A stretch of DNA of 64,000 nt, taken from positions 992,001-1,056,000 of the forward strand of contig NZ_AP025145.1 of assembly GCF_019977755.1 (NCBI RefSeq), read 5' to 3'. The notes beneath the pieces were generated by a model. It searched no databases and had not been told where the DNA came from. It worked only from the letters and a program-made list of their open reading frames with translations. Of the stretch, positions 19,501 to 25,472 are shown in pieces. Each line of letters begins with the position of its first letter. Position 1 is the first letter of the stretch. Position numbers and translations under genes: made by a program. This DNA comes from Vibrio penaeicida (GTDB lineage Bacteria; Pseudomonadota; Gammaproteobacteria; Enterobacterales; Vibrionaceae).

Positions 19501-20933
19501 ATCACTGCACACAAGAAAACTTGCGTGAAACCTTTACGCCGAGCGACTTTCCTAATTCAAAAATCAGTATGGAAGAGCTTGATCGGATTCAAAACCAGTT
19601 TGAGATTGAATCCGTGTATCAAGCAACAGGCGTTCAACGTGAGCTAATGTACTTTAACCGGATAAACCCAGATTTTCAGATAGACCAAAATGTCACAGAA
19701 ATTAAGGGGGATTTTGATCCAGAAATACTTGAACAAGCGTGGAATTTAGCGGCTCAACGATACGATGTGTTAAGAGCCGGGTTTACCGACAAAGCGTTTG
19801 CAGGCTACCCTAATCTGTTTATTAAAAAGAAGGTGACAATCCCCTTTGAAATGATGGATTGGACAGAAGTTGATAACGAACGGCTAGAACAAAAAATACG
19901 TGACAAAACGTTGTTAGAGCGGAATACGCCGTTCAATATCGAACATGCGCCACTGATAAAACTCGTGTGTATTCGCGCATCACAAGGCAGGCACTATCTA
20001 ATTCAAACCTTCAATCATATTTTGTTTGATGGATGGTCGGTTGGAATTTTAAATGCCGAGTTGATGAAGGACTATCGAGCACTAATGTCAGGTAAACCTG
20101 TTTCGGTCACACCGTTAAGCTTTGAGCCTTTCCCAGAGTACTTACTGAACACGTTTGATCGTGAAGGAGCGGAAGCATTTTGGGGAGACTACCTAAAAGG
20201 GGCATCTTTGAATCAACGCTTACCGTTGTCTAACGAGAAACCCATAGATACGTTTGTAGAAAAGCGGATGAAGGGTATTGGTGGTCAGCTCACACAAGCC
20301 CAAACAAGCAAGCTTTATCAGTTTGCGGAAACCAGTGGTTACACACCGAATCAGATAACACAATTGGCTTGGTGTGCAACCTTGGCAGAGGTTTTGGATA
20401 CCGAAGACATCTGTATTGGTACCACCATGAGTGACAGACCAGCGGAAATCGACAATGTTGAGTCTCTATTTGGTTTATTTGTTGCCAGCCCAGTGTTACG
20501 AGTAAAAGGGATAAAGAACAAATCCGTAGGGAAACATTTGGAGGACATTGCGCTAAGCCAGCTTGATAGGCAGCAATACGCTTTCCATGAGATTAATCAC
20601 TACGATGAGCAATGGGTACCGACCTCACCATTTGGCAGCTTATTTGTGTTTGAAAACATGCCGGATGGTGAAACAGAGGAAAAACCACCTTTTGAATATG
20701 AAGTGGTTGACGTCGTGAGTGGAAGTAACCACCAAACGGTTTTGTGCTTGGTTCCAACGCCAGACAACTTGATGTTAAAGCTGTTTTTCGATTCTAACGA
20801 GCTTTCTAAGCAACACGTTCAAGAGGTGTTCGATCGATTCATTATGAATGTGGATCTACTTACGGCATCACAAGACGTGTTATCAAAAAGCCTAAAACAT
20901 GCCGTTGAAGGAACAAAAGCTATCGCTTTGTAA
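10524..20933 (+). CDS. Nonribosomal peptide synthetase, C-A-T-E-C-A-T-E-C, no thioesterase
   Basis: A 3469-residue assembly-line enzyme. Order: condensation domain C1 (about 1-430; SHLLLGG at 123-129 in place of HHxxxDG); adenylation A1 (about 443-965; TSGTTGNPKG from 603); carrier T1 (GGES, phosphopantetheine serine S1014); epimerase E1 (about 1068-1490; HHLIMDA from 1202, EGHGRE, TVGWFT, FNYLGQ); C2 (HHSICDG from 1651); A2 (about 1967-2465; TSGTTGNPKG from 2127); T2 (GGDS, S2521); E2 (HHLVMDS from 2712); terminal C3 (NHILFDG from 3164). There is no carrier or thioesterase after C3. A2 pocket residues read D-A-L-W-L-G-G-T-F, close to valine codes; A1 reads D-V-F-A-M-G-G-T-V, which I cannot assign. 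Expected product: an acylated dipeptide of two D-residues released onto a nucleophile by C3. ATG 10524 is preferred over an in-frame TTG at 10485 that overlaps the previous gene. A phosphopantetheinyl transferase must be encoded elsewhere. Confidence 0.95.
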   Translation: MKKITASPYSYLFWNEYKLNPDSYDYNMVYGQRISGDLNINQLETACTKLFEDHVLFGRHISEEDGALYWVKNTTIPSFQHFEGRNGYSQFIQEPIRLDKGPLYRVGLFKIDENTHDFVIVISHLLLGGASLEEFGNVISQYYIGDYSHVWLSESEIHHANVAMQDSVDELIAEGGEDYWKERVRNLDLSSAIPFECAQEVEVDVQAVNFTLAKTEWDSLKQRSSLRRVSPFFVFSQVWGSLIAICSGVESFGLGYPVAIKEGRSISLGSNVNSAVLPIDISQERSFKELYNENVASFGKTYQKGKRRYNELPTLALAKASGIRNVDIAISQAVRRDIGLSIEHCEVQEMEDVHADIGSAKMIVEYMESETHFDFAIRFRSSLIDPARAQSIPAYFTALLEQAMLNPEAPLNSLVLSPKKEIQRLNQFGSTHDETSAELSSISQRFEQMVESHPNNVALKNHDISLTYKEVNERANQLASEIRSLYFSSHGKAVEPDSKIAIFKEKSVQFLIDAIAILKAGAAYVPMAVGYPSERIQYILQDTHASMVLTDSESLVALSEACQNLEVSPYLLATDNTELGNSRSKANLKPVAGARDLGAIIYTSGTTGNPKGVMVEQHSITSLVAQPSIVEIEATDVFIFLSSPVFDVSSFEIWGALLNGATLVVPGNTREMASDVAGFKAMLQQYNVNMIATTTALFDHLYVSDNDVFNSLKFLMIGGEALTPSLMNQIANQASRPDIIVNGYGPTEATTVSTAYRIQRNETHNTLPIGRAILNRKLYVLNKQRTLVPEGVVGELYIGGAGLARGYLNRDDLTQSSFVENPYATAEDIELGFDKMYKTGDLVRWLPCGNLEYFGRNDSQVKIRGFRIELGEIEAAIADIEGIAQAAVVDRENEGIKVLAAYYTFKEATFEEAKFEEAEFEGTAVDTETIRETLEAKLPEYMVPSSFTSLDSLPITMNGKLDKSALPEPAIDSSDLYVAPSNQIERDLCDIWKKTLAVESVGVTDNFFRIGGESILAILVTTELRKIGYTLDVKDIISQPTIAQLAKRIKNNNELMQDRGASLQPFSEQGSLKGRLSLNAIQKWFFNQSFTNQNHWNQAFTFSIPNDLGVEKLNDVLTKVAKHHDILRARFSLEDGEVIQTYESHMAAPNIQVLEIGEDYVKDQIALTQFQSNFDVFEGPLWNVALLKNAPARTSHVFFAFHHLIMDAVSWRILVNDIKHLTEGGEFTQKGTSYRQWSQLLLDYAQAHPNEKEYWRSTLENVERLPVAKIESTQSTLSLDSTLTSKLLRSSNHGYHTEINDLLLSALAIALKMVTGSSTQHVLLEGHGREAINERADVTQTVGWFTSISPIALSTGTGIEDTVISVKETVRSIPNKGAVFGTFYHSPDFGDYALPNVSFNYLGQLSTKGEDEYWAIRPENVGQTIGEGNHDKTALALNCVVTNDELVIYIDSRLNSESTFAFEKALKDSLINVIDHTDMLGNKGGIKTPSDYAVPSLSISRLRRLQNRFADIEAIHPATHLQRGLVFHSLNHPNDDAYRVQLLLDYACALDIKTYVKAWTLAAETFPILRTSFDWEDGEIIQIVHRNAKLTEEDFECVDLTSLSPDQQEIEIGNIQRLDRNKAFDLSQPKLIRFVVIKLAEQRYTLLKTEHHSICDGWSIPLLLGAVHEYYDASENGGEIRVNPENTYLDAQAFLSSQQKETDAFWQDKKALFEQANDVSVMFDKKVPLTDIDEIPNPSESSLRIDGDAYHELKRQCVSSGVTANVALQFAWHKLIQVFTQDEQTNVGTIVSGRAIPVEGIEKSVGLYINTLPLTVNWCEEQSVQQVLNGIQESISELNSHSNIALSDLQSDGERLFHSIMVFENYPMPEKVTEGIGAHIEFRSSVEKLDYPLVLMAYEHDESMSLVLKYGQEWLGEVSSQRLLNLLVSILNSSLGDTTLLQKNIVAEPTYQVSRCSQSQRSTHTLQHWFEHHANQTPNAIALESEQQQLTYEQVNSKANALAHYIQNWHREAYQTDLEPDTCIALYQDKSIDLVISMLAILKAGGAYVPVSTTYPVERASFILADTGVSLVLADRQSLVDSEALQARHTNASWVAVDDLDLSAHLNSSSNVICQSSSDSLGAIIYTSGTTGNPKGVMIEQHSMVDLVVHANYIDIDSRDTFLFLSSPVFDAATLEIWGALLNGGKLIIPADTKELASNIERFRSVIEDVSILWVTRSLFDYLYIADKTLFANLKYLLVGGEALTPEIMKELAESPHKPDHILNGYGPTECTTFTTTYEIESGLTDKTIPIGAAVPHRELHVLDSQLQPLPQGAIGELYIGGSGLARGYLNRPDLTEKAFLSSPFTQNSEMDNQESRLYKTGDLVRWLPCGNLEYLGRNDCQVKIRGFRIELGEIESRLNQVSGVKQAVVIDIEEDGNKSLAAYIVPTNETCQIEEVRQTLENQLPDYMVPSSFTVLESIPLTVNGKLDKRALPEPTMIDDDNYVAPRTQIERDLCAVWMQVLELKKIGVRDNFFRIGGDSIQSILVTTELRKLGYVCTTRAIFENKTIELLAKYIAENDTQNDIVSEQGNLAGEFDLLPIQQWFDELKLANSNHFNQSFLIQVPNLDESRLNVAIQKLVDQHDALRLRFTRQNSRVVAQEYIDNVHVPAVLCCDLRDTQNQIHNLMTQWQSDFDIENGPLWKFVYLDGGDSKSRESKGDESTGSMIYCAFHHLVMDSVSWRIIVDDLERFYEGEQPQEKGTSYRQWVLAVKDYAKHHSSEQEYWLDQTKDQPDYQEHPDVTPETTVAKVTLDPVRTSKLLAEANHVYKTEINDLLLTALGMSLKGWHGNDDSYITLEGHGRENIGEQYDINQTVGWFTTAFPVKILSENSLAASIRTNKETLRQIPQKGLGYGALRSFLPSKTNRLKQQVLPKVSFNYLGQFSASQEANSWTLANQYSGEEIAATNKSDNVLTVAGRVQDNQLHMDVLGSFKQEKVAKIAHDFIESLEAIIDHCTQENLRETFTPSDFPNSKISMEELDRIQNQFEIESVYQATGVQRELMYFNRINPDFQIDQNVTEIKGDFDPEILEQAWNLAAQRYDVLRAGFTDKAFAGYPNLFIKKKVTIPFEMMDWTEVDNERLEQKIRDKTLLERNTPFNIEHAPLIKLVCIRASQGRHYLIQTFNHILFDGWSVGILNAELMKDYRALMSGKPVSVTPLSFEPFPEYLLNTFDREGAEAFWGDYLKGASLNQRLPLSNEKPIDTFVEKRMKGIGGQLTQAQTSKLYQFAETSGYTPNQITQLAWCATLAEVLDTEDICIGTTMSDRPAEIDNVESLFGLFVASPVLRVKGIKNKSVGKHLEDIALSQLDRQQYAFHEINHYDEQWVPTSPFGSLFVFENMPDGETEEKPPFEYEVVDVVSGSNHQTVLCLVPTPDNLMLKLFFDSNELSKQHVQEVFDRFIMNVDLLTASQDVLSKSLKHAVEGTKAIAL
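13236..13295 (+). repeat. Four tandem 15-bp units inside the A1 coding region
   Basis: Units begin at 13236, 13251, 13266 and 13281, each starting TTTRAAGRA and coding a five-residue F-(K/E)-E/G-A/T-x pattern, giving acidic repeats of the FEEAK/FEEAE kind. They insert in the C-terminal A1 subdomain after the LAAYYTFKE strand; the matching place in A2 has no such insert. Confidence 0.85.
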
Positions 20934-20956
20934 TGCTCTAATTTATTGGTTGACTT

Positions 20957-20982
20957 AAGCCGCTCTGTAGCGGCTTTCTCTA
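20957..20982 (+). terminator. Hairpin between NRPS and HAD genes
   Basis: AAGCCGCT and AGCGGCTT form an 8-bp stem around CTGT, followed by a short TCTCT tract. It probably ends most NRPS transcripts, with some read-through into the HAD gene. Confidence 0.65.
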
Positions 20983-20994
20983 AAGGAATATTAT

Positions 20995-21795
20995 ATGTTT
21001 CAAGCAATTGTATCGGATCTCGATGGAACTCTATTGAATAGCCAAGGGGAGTTATCACGTGAAACGATTCAGGTACTGGAAGACTTTCATCAGGATGGCG
21101 TTACGGTAATGGTGGCAACTGGGCGCTTTGACACAGACGCTAGACGTGCACTCACTGGGCTTTCGTTTAATCCGGTTATTGTTTCTTGCAACGGGGCGAT
21201 GATTAAAGGCGCCGAATCTTACGCACAGTTTACACAGTGCTTACCAATAACATTGAGTGAGTCCCTATTGAACCGGGTGATAGATCTTCCATTCCATATT
21301 ACGGTGTTTTCGGAAAAAGGTTGGCACATGGTTGAAGAGAACCCTTTCTTTGAAGAGTACATAGCCCAGTCGGGGTTAACCTGTGATTACATCACGGAAG
21401 AAGAGATAAAGAGTATAGAAGCACTTAAAATTTTGCTTCAAGGAAGTGAAGAACAAGTGAACCATTACTGCATGATCTTAAAAGAGGAATTTGGCGAACA
21501 TACCAATATTTGCAAGTCCTCCCCAAACACCATCGACATTGTGATGAAAGGGCTTTCTAAAGCAGAAGCGATAAAGCATTTTTTATCGAAGAAAGGCATA
21601 ACCATGAACGATGTTGTTGCCTTTGGTGATGCAATGAATGACTTAGAAATGCTGCAACAAGCGGGCGAAGGCGTCGTTATGGGTAATGCGATGCACGAGT
21701 TAGTTGAAGCGATTCCTCAGTGCACAAGGACGCGGTCAAACGATGAAAATGGCGTGGCATATTTTCTTACCGCTTTAAAAGAAACTGAGGTGTAA
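20995..21795 (+). CDS. Cof-type HAD-superfamily phosphatase
   Basis: A 266-residue HAD-IIB hydrolase of the Cof/YidA type, probably a cytoplasmic sugar-phosphate or cofactor phosphatase. Motif I is SDLDGTLL (nucleophile Asp at residue 8 and the second Asp two residues later), motif II lies in MVATGR near residue 40, the conserved lysine is in GLSKAEAIKHF near residue 190, and motif IV is FGDAMNDLEML near residue 210. The cap insert between about residues 85 and 185 is of the Cof kind. AAAGGAATATT precedes the ATG. It starts 61 nt after the NRPS stop with a hairpin between, so a link to the peptide pathway is possible but not needed; such phosphatases are common housekeeping genes. Confidence 0.9.
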   Translation: MFQAIVSDLDGTLLNSQGELSRETIQVLEDFHQDGVTVMVATGRFDTDARRALTGLSFNPVIVSCNGAMIKGAESYAQFTQCLPITLSESLLNRVIDLPFHITVFSEKGWHMVEENPFFEEYIAQSGLTCDYITEEEIKSIEALKILLQGSEEQVNHYCMILKEEFGEHTNICKSSPNTIDIVMKGLSKAEAIKHFLSKKGITMNDVVAFGDAMNDLEMLQQAGEGVVMGNAMHELVEAIPQCTRTRSNDENGVAYFLTALKETEV

Positions 21796-21828
21796 TTCAA
21801 CAAAGAAAGAACAGCGCAACTGAAACCA

Positions 21829-21868
21829 AAAAAAAGAAGCTCCGACTTTTAGGTCGGAGCTTCTTTAT
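21829..21868. terminator. Bidirectional terminator between HAD and norM
   Basis: AAGAAGCTCCGAC and GTCGGAGCTTCTT make a 13-bp perfect stem around TTTTAG, with A and T runs on the two sides. It serves both convergent genes. Confidence 0.92.
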
Positions 21869-21929
21869 TAGTGAGCTAGCCTATGAATTTTTCTAAAGGT
21901 TGAGGTATCAGGCGCAATGAATTCAGCGA

Positions 21930-23300
21930 TTACTTAGCCATATAGCTATAACGAACGGATTCATCTTGTTTGTGTATCCATTTCAACCTGAGCGACAGCA
22001 GTAAAGCGGCTGCTGATAGCCCGACAATAAACCCTACCCAAAAGCCTGCAGCGCCCATGGGTTCGCCAAAGATATCCGTCATCCCGAACGCGTACCCGGC
22101 GGGTAAACCAAGTAGCCAATAAGACACAAAGGTGCAATAGAATATGGCTCTCATGTCCTTATAGCCACGAAGTGCGCCAGCGGCGATAACTTGGATGGTG
22201 TCTGCCATTTGGTAAGCGGCAGAAAACAGAAGTAAATGCATGGCAAAGGTAATGACAGAAGCATTGTCTGTGTAGAGCTCTGTAATGGCCTCGCGAAACA
22301 CCACGGTTAAAATACCGGTTAACACCGCAAGAGAGCACCCAACGATAAACCCAACATTGGCAGAAACTTTGGCACCGCTTGCGTTACTTTCTCCAAGTTG
22401 GTGCCCAACTCGAATACTCACTGCTGCCCCTAAACTGAGAGGAAGCATAAAGATAAGCGAGGAATAATTAAGCGCTATCTGGTGCGCGGCAACCACAACC
22501 GATCCTAGAGGCGCAATAATGATGGCAACAACGGAAAAGAGCGTGACCTCGAAGAAAATAGACGCTGCAATTGGGAATCCCAATTTAAATAGCCTGTGCT
22601 GAGCGCTGAATTTAGGCCAATACAATTTAGAAAAAGTGCCAATAGGTTTGAGCTTTCGCGCGGTCACAACATAAAATACCATGGCAGAAAGCATTAACCA
22701 TTGAACAATGGTTGTCGCCACACCACAGCCAACGCCACCGAGTGCAGGTGCACCAAACTCCCCATAAACAAACATCCAGTTCAGAGGAATGTTCGCAAAA
22801 AGACCGATAAAACTGATGACCATGGCGGGTTTGGTTAATGACATACCATCGGTAAAACTTCGAAATGCCTGAAAAAGCATAACGGCAGGCACCGCAGGCA
22901 TCACCATGTTCATATAGCCTGTTGAAATATCTTCAAGTTTAGGCTCGACATTCATTAACCCAAGAATCCACTGCACTTGAAAGAAAACAGAGATGATAGG
23001 CACACTGACAAACAAGCCCATTGCGATAGCCTGTTGCACTTCATTCGCAATTTCGTTTTTACGATTCGCTCCATTGAGCTGCGCTACGATTGGCACTAGC
23101 GCCATCAATATGCCGATTCCGAACAAAATGGTTGGTAACCAAATGCTGGTGGCAATCGCAACACCTGCGAGATCGGTTGCGCTTACTCCACCAGCCATTA
23201 CGGTATCTACGAATCCAATACCCGTTTGTGCAACAGATGCGAGAAGAATGGGGGTAGCCAGTTTAACGAGACGTGATATTTCATCTTTATAGGTTTGCAC
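21930..23300 (-). CDS. norM: MATE-family multidrug efflux pump NorM
   Basis: A 456-residue inner-membrane cation-coupled antiporter with 12 predicted membrane segments that exports drugs and dyes. The sequence closely follows the Vibrio NorM proteins I remember: ATPILLASVAQTGIGFVD at the start, MAGGVSATD, a SFTDGMSLTKPAMV segment, NIPLNWMFVYGEFGAP, GGVGCGVATT and the C-terminal AAGALRGYKDMRAIF segment. Length is normal. It is convergent with the HAD gene and shares its terminator. Being 1 kb from the NRPS it might export the peptide, but NorM is a common core Vibrio gene, so I do not assume a link. Confidence 0.95.
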   Translation of the reverse strand: MQTYKDEISRLVKLATPILLASVAQTGIGFVDTVMAGGVSATDLAGVAIATSIWLPTILFGIGILMALVPIVAQLNGANRKNEIANEVQQAIAMGLFVSVPIISVFFQVQWILGLMNVEPKLEDISTGYMNMVMPAVPAVMLFQAFRSFTDGMSLTKPAMVISFIGLFANIPLNWMFVYGEFGAPALGGVGCGVATTIVQWLMLSAMVFYVVTARKLKPIGTFSKLYWPKFSAQHRLFKLGFPIAASIFFEVTLFSVVAIIIAPLGSVVVAAHQIALNYSSLIFMLPLSLGAAVSIRVGHQLGESNASGAKVSANVGFIVGCSLAVLTGILTVVFREAITELYTDNASVITFAMHLLLFSAAYQMADTIQVIAAGALRGYKDMRAIFYCTFVSYWLLGLPAGYAFGMTDIFGEPMGAAGFWVGFIVGLSAAALLLSLRLKWIHKQDESVRYSYMAK

Positions 23301-23362
23301 TTGTGCTCCATTGCTTGAGTATGAGATTACTCAATTTCGATGAAAACATAATAAAGAATTGC

Positions 23363-23608
23363 CTACGCAGAGCATAGAAGTAATCCGAGAAATTCAGTAA
23401 CAAAGTTGGGAATGCAGAGAATAATTAATAACAAAGATATTAATAATTTAGCATTAATATCAAGGATAGATGCGTGTCTCTTTTTACCACGAGAAAAGTA
23501 AGGGGATATGCAATGTGTTACATCAGTGCAATATGTGAGAAATGAAATCATTAATTGCATAAAAATAGTTAAGGGCATTCCGCAATATAGTGTTTCCGTG
23601 GTTTTCAT
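23363..23608 (-). CDS. Possible small membrane protein upstream of norM
   Basis: An 81-residue frame starting with ATG behind AAAGGTGAGG, a good ribosome site. It contains two hydrophobic segments, near residues 11-26 and about 55-77 (LLISLLLIILC), and several cysteines. No known family is recognised. It fills much of the divergent interval between norM and the carbonic anhydrase gene. Support is the ribosome site and the membrane-like composition; the AT-rich context makes a chance ORF possible. Confidence 0.35.
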   Translation of the reverse strand: MKTTETLYCGMPLTIFMQLMISFLTYCTDVTHCISPYFSRGKKRHASILDINAKLLISLLLIILCIPNFVTEFLGLLLCSA

Positions 23609-23663
23609 ACCTCACCTTTAATTGGTTAATGCGTGAGAATTGTTAAGTGAAAGAGGGAACTAT

Positions 23664-24389
23664 ATGAAAAATGTAAAATTGACACTGGTCGCAGGCGTTT
23701 TGGCTTCATCATTTGCTCTACCTTCGATGGCAGCAGATTGGTCATATGAAGGAAAGCATGGTGTTGACGAGTGGGCAAAACTGTTCGCAACGTGTGGGGA
23801 AGGGAAAAATCAGTCGCCAGTGAATATATCTGACGCACTAAAAGCGAAAAAGCAGCCAGTAACACTGACGTATCATGGTTCTGCGACCGAAGTTGTCAAT
23901 AATGGGCACGCTATTCAAGTGAACGTTGAAGGGCACAATACGCTTACTTTAGAAGGTGGAGAATACGAACTGAAGCAATTCCATTTCCACACGCCTTCCG
24001 AGAACACCATTCTAGGCAAACAATTCCCACTAGAAGTTCACTTTGTACACGCCAATACAAAAGGGGAGTTGGCCGTTGTTGGTATTATGTATGAACTGGA
24101 ATCTAAGCCAAATCAGTCTCTGAAAGCATTGCTGAGCGACACATTGAAATCTAAAGAGAAAAAACCGTTAGATGCGGGTTTCGATCTCGCACAGTTGTTG
24201 CCAGAGGAGCAAGATTACTACCGCTTTAACGGTTCACTCACCACACCACCATGCAGCGAAGGTGTGCGTTGGGTGTTAATGAAAGAGCCGTTGAGTGCGA
24301 GCAAAGATCAAATCGATACGTTTGCTCAATCGACGGGTATGAATGCGCGTCCGGTTCAGCCTATTAATGGACGCATCGTCGTAAAATAG
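23664..24389 (+). CDS. Periplasmic alpha-carbonic anhydrase
   Basis: Zinc enzyme that interconverts CO2 and bicarbonate in the periplasm. The 241-residue precursor has a signal peptide (cleavage after SMA, near residue 23). Zinc ligands are H107 and H109 in QFHFHTPSENT and H126 in EVHFVH; the conserved NGxAIQV, GSLTTPPCSEGV and C-terminal RPVQPINGR segments are present. C44 and the Cys of PPCSE form the usual disulfide. I chose the ATG at 23664 preceded by AAGAGGGA; an upstream in-frame start at 23640 has no ribosome site. It stands alone between the norM side and the sugar locus, with a hairpin after it. Length and motifs are normal for bacterial alpha-CAs. Confidence 0.96.
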   Translation: MKNVKLTLVAGVLASSFALPSMAADWSYEGKHGVDEWAKLFATCGEGKNQSPVNISDALKAKKQPVTLTYHGSATEVVNNGHAIQVNVEGHNTLTLEGGEYELKQFHFHTPSENTILGKQFPLEVHFVHANTKGELAVVGIMYELESKPNQSLKALLSDTLKSKEKKPLDAGFDLAQLLPEEQDYYRFNGSLTTPPCSEGVRWVLMKEPLSASKDQIDTFAQSTGMNARPVQPINGRIVVK

Positions 24390-24425
24390 CCCATTCAGGT
24401 TTGAGTCGAAAGACATTAGAAAGAA

Positions 24426-24463
24426 AAAGCGCCTATGTTTTTCAATGAAAACAGGCGCTTTGT
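24426..24463 (+). terminator. Hairpin after the carbonic anhydrase gene
   Basis: AAAGCGCCTATGTTTT pairs with AAAACAGGCGCTTT with a small bulge. The stem is strong, with a short T tract on the plus side. Confidence 0.75.
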
Positions 24464-24487
24464 ACCCAAATAATCTCAAGATGCAGG
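24463..24487. repeat. Dispersed repeat fragment (TACCCAA type), copy 2
   Basis: TACCCAAATAATCTCAAGAT continuing into GCAGG; compare 5824-5842 and 51517-51546. Confidence 0.5.
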
Positions 24488-24528
24488 ATTAAGAGCCACA
24501 TAATTTGTTCTTAATTTTTCCAAGTAAC

Positions 24529-25386
24529 TTAAAGTTTTCCTTCGCTTTTACACATCAAGATTTTTTCTTTAACCAACTTTGCCATGGCTGCTTTTGGCGC
24601 TTCGTTGTAAATTCTTGGATCGTTGACCGTCGGATCCTCATTAAACGCATGTTTTAAGGAATCAGCAAAGGCGATTTTTAATTCAGTAGCAACGTTGACT
24701 TTAGCAACGCCGTGAGAAATGCAGCGCTGGACATCCGTAACACTGACGCCCGATGCACCATGCAATACCAAAGGAATATCAATGAGTTTTGCTATTCGCT
24801 CTAAGCGGTCGAAGTCTAGTCTCGGTTCGTCTTTGTACAGCCCATGAGCCGTCCCTATTGCTACTGCAAGTGAATCTATATTGGTTTGTTCTACCAGCTT
24901 TACCGCGTCTTCAGGGTTGGTATAAGGGTCCGCGACCGATTCGACAATCAAGTCATCTTCTTGACCTACAAGCTGACCAATTTCCGCTTCCACACAGCAG
25001 CCATAAGAGTGGCAAAGGTTAACAGCAGCCTTTGTGAGTTTTATATTGTCTTCCAATGGCAGAGCACTACCATCGACCATTGCAGAGCGAACACCAAGCT
25101 TCACTTTTTGTTCTATATCAGAGATTTCATGGTGATGATCAAGGTGGATAACAACTTGGATATTCCTTTCATACGCAGCCGCATTCACCATATGGATAAG
25201 CTCTCTCGAACCACCGTATTGATAGGTGCCTGGTGTGCCAGCCAAAATAACGGGGGATTCCATTGCTTTGGCAGTATCTAAGATGACTTGCACTGTTTCT
25301 AGGTTGTGAAAATTAAACGCGGGAACGGCGTAACCTTCATGCCTTGCTTTGTTTAACCAGTAATTGCTATTTATGATGTTGTTCAT
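24529..25386 (-). CDS. kbaY: Class II tagatose-1,6-bisphosphate aldolase (GatY/KbaY family)
   Basis: A 285-residue zinc aldolase of the class II FBA/TBA family that cleaves a ketose 1,6-bisphosphate to dihydroxyacetone phosphate and glyceraldehyde 3-phosphate. Visible: AVPAFNFHNLETVQ, the HLDHHHE zinc and catalytic segment near residue 80, VEAEIGQLVG, the AVAIGTAHGLY zinc-histidine segment, LVLHGASGV and KVNVATEL phosphate-binding loops. The length matches GatY/KbaY rather than longer FbaA enzymes. It lies 86 nt downstream of the GatZ/KbaZ-like gene on the same strand, and in Escherichia coli those two subunits work together. Agreement of context and sequence makes tagatose bisphosphate the likely substrate. 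No key residue is missing. Confidence 0.9.
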   Translation of the reverse strand: MNNIINSNYWLNKARHEGYAVPAFNFHNLETVQVILDTAKAMESPVILAGTPGTYQYGGSRELIHMVNAAAYERNIQVVIHLDHHHEISDIEQKVKLGVRSAMVDGSALPLEDNIKLTKAAVNLCHSYGCCVEAEIGQLVGQEDDLIVESVADPYTNPEDAVKLVEQTNIDSLAVAIGTAHGLYKDEPRLDFDRLERIAKLIDIPLVLHGASGVSVTDVQRCISHGVAKVNVATELKIAFADSLKHAFNEDPTVNDPRIYNEAPKAAMAKLVKEKILMCKSEGKL

Positions 25387-25472
25387 AAATTTTCCCTTTT
25401 AATGAATGCCCGCGTTATCTAAAGAGACTAACGGCGAGAGCAAGCGGTAAAGTTAAATGTGATGACTCGTGC

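Noticed and set aside
20995..23300. HAD phosphatase and NorM as parts of the NRPS cluster
   Set aside because: A terminator-like hairpin separates the HAD gene, NorM is on the opposite strand, and both are common core genes.
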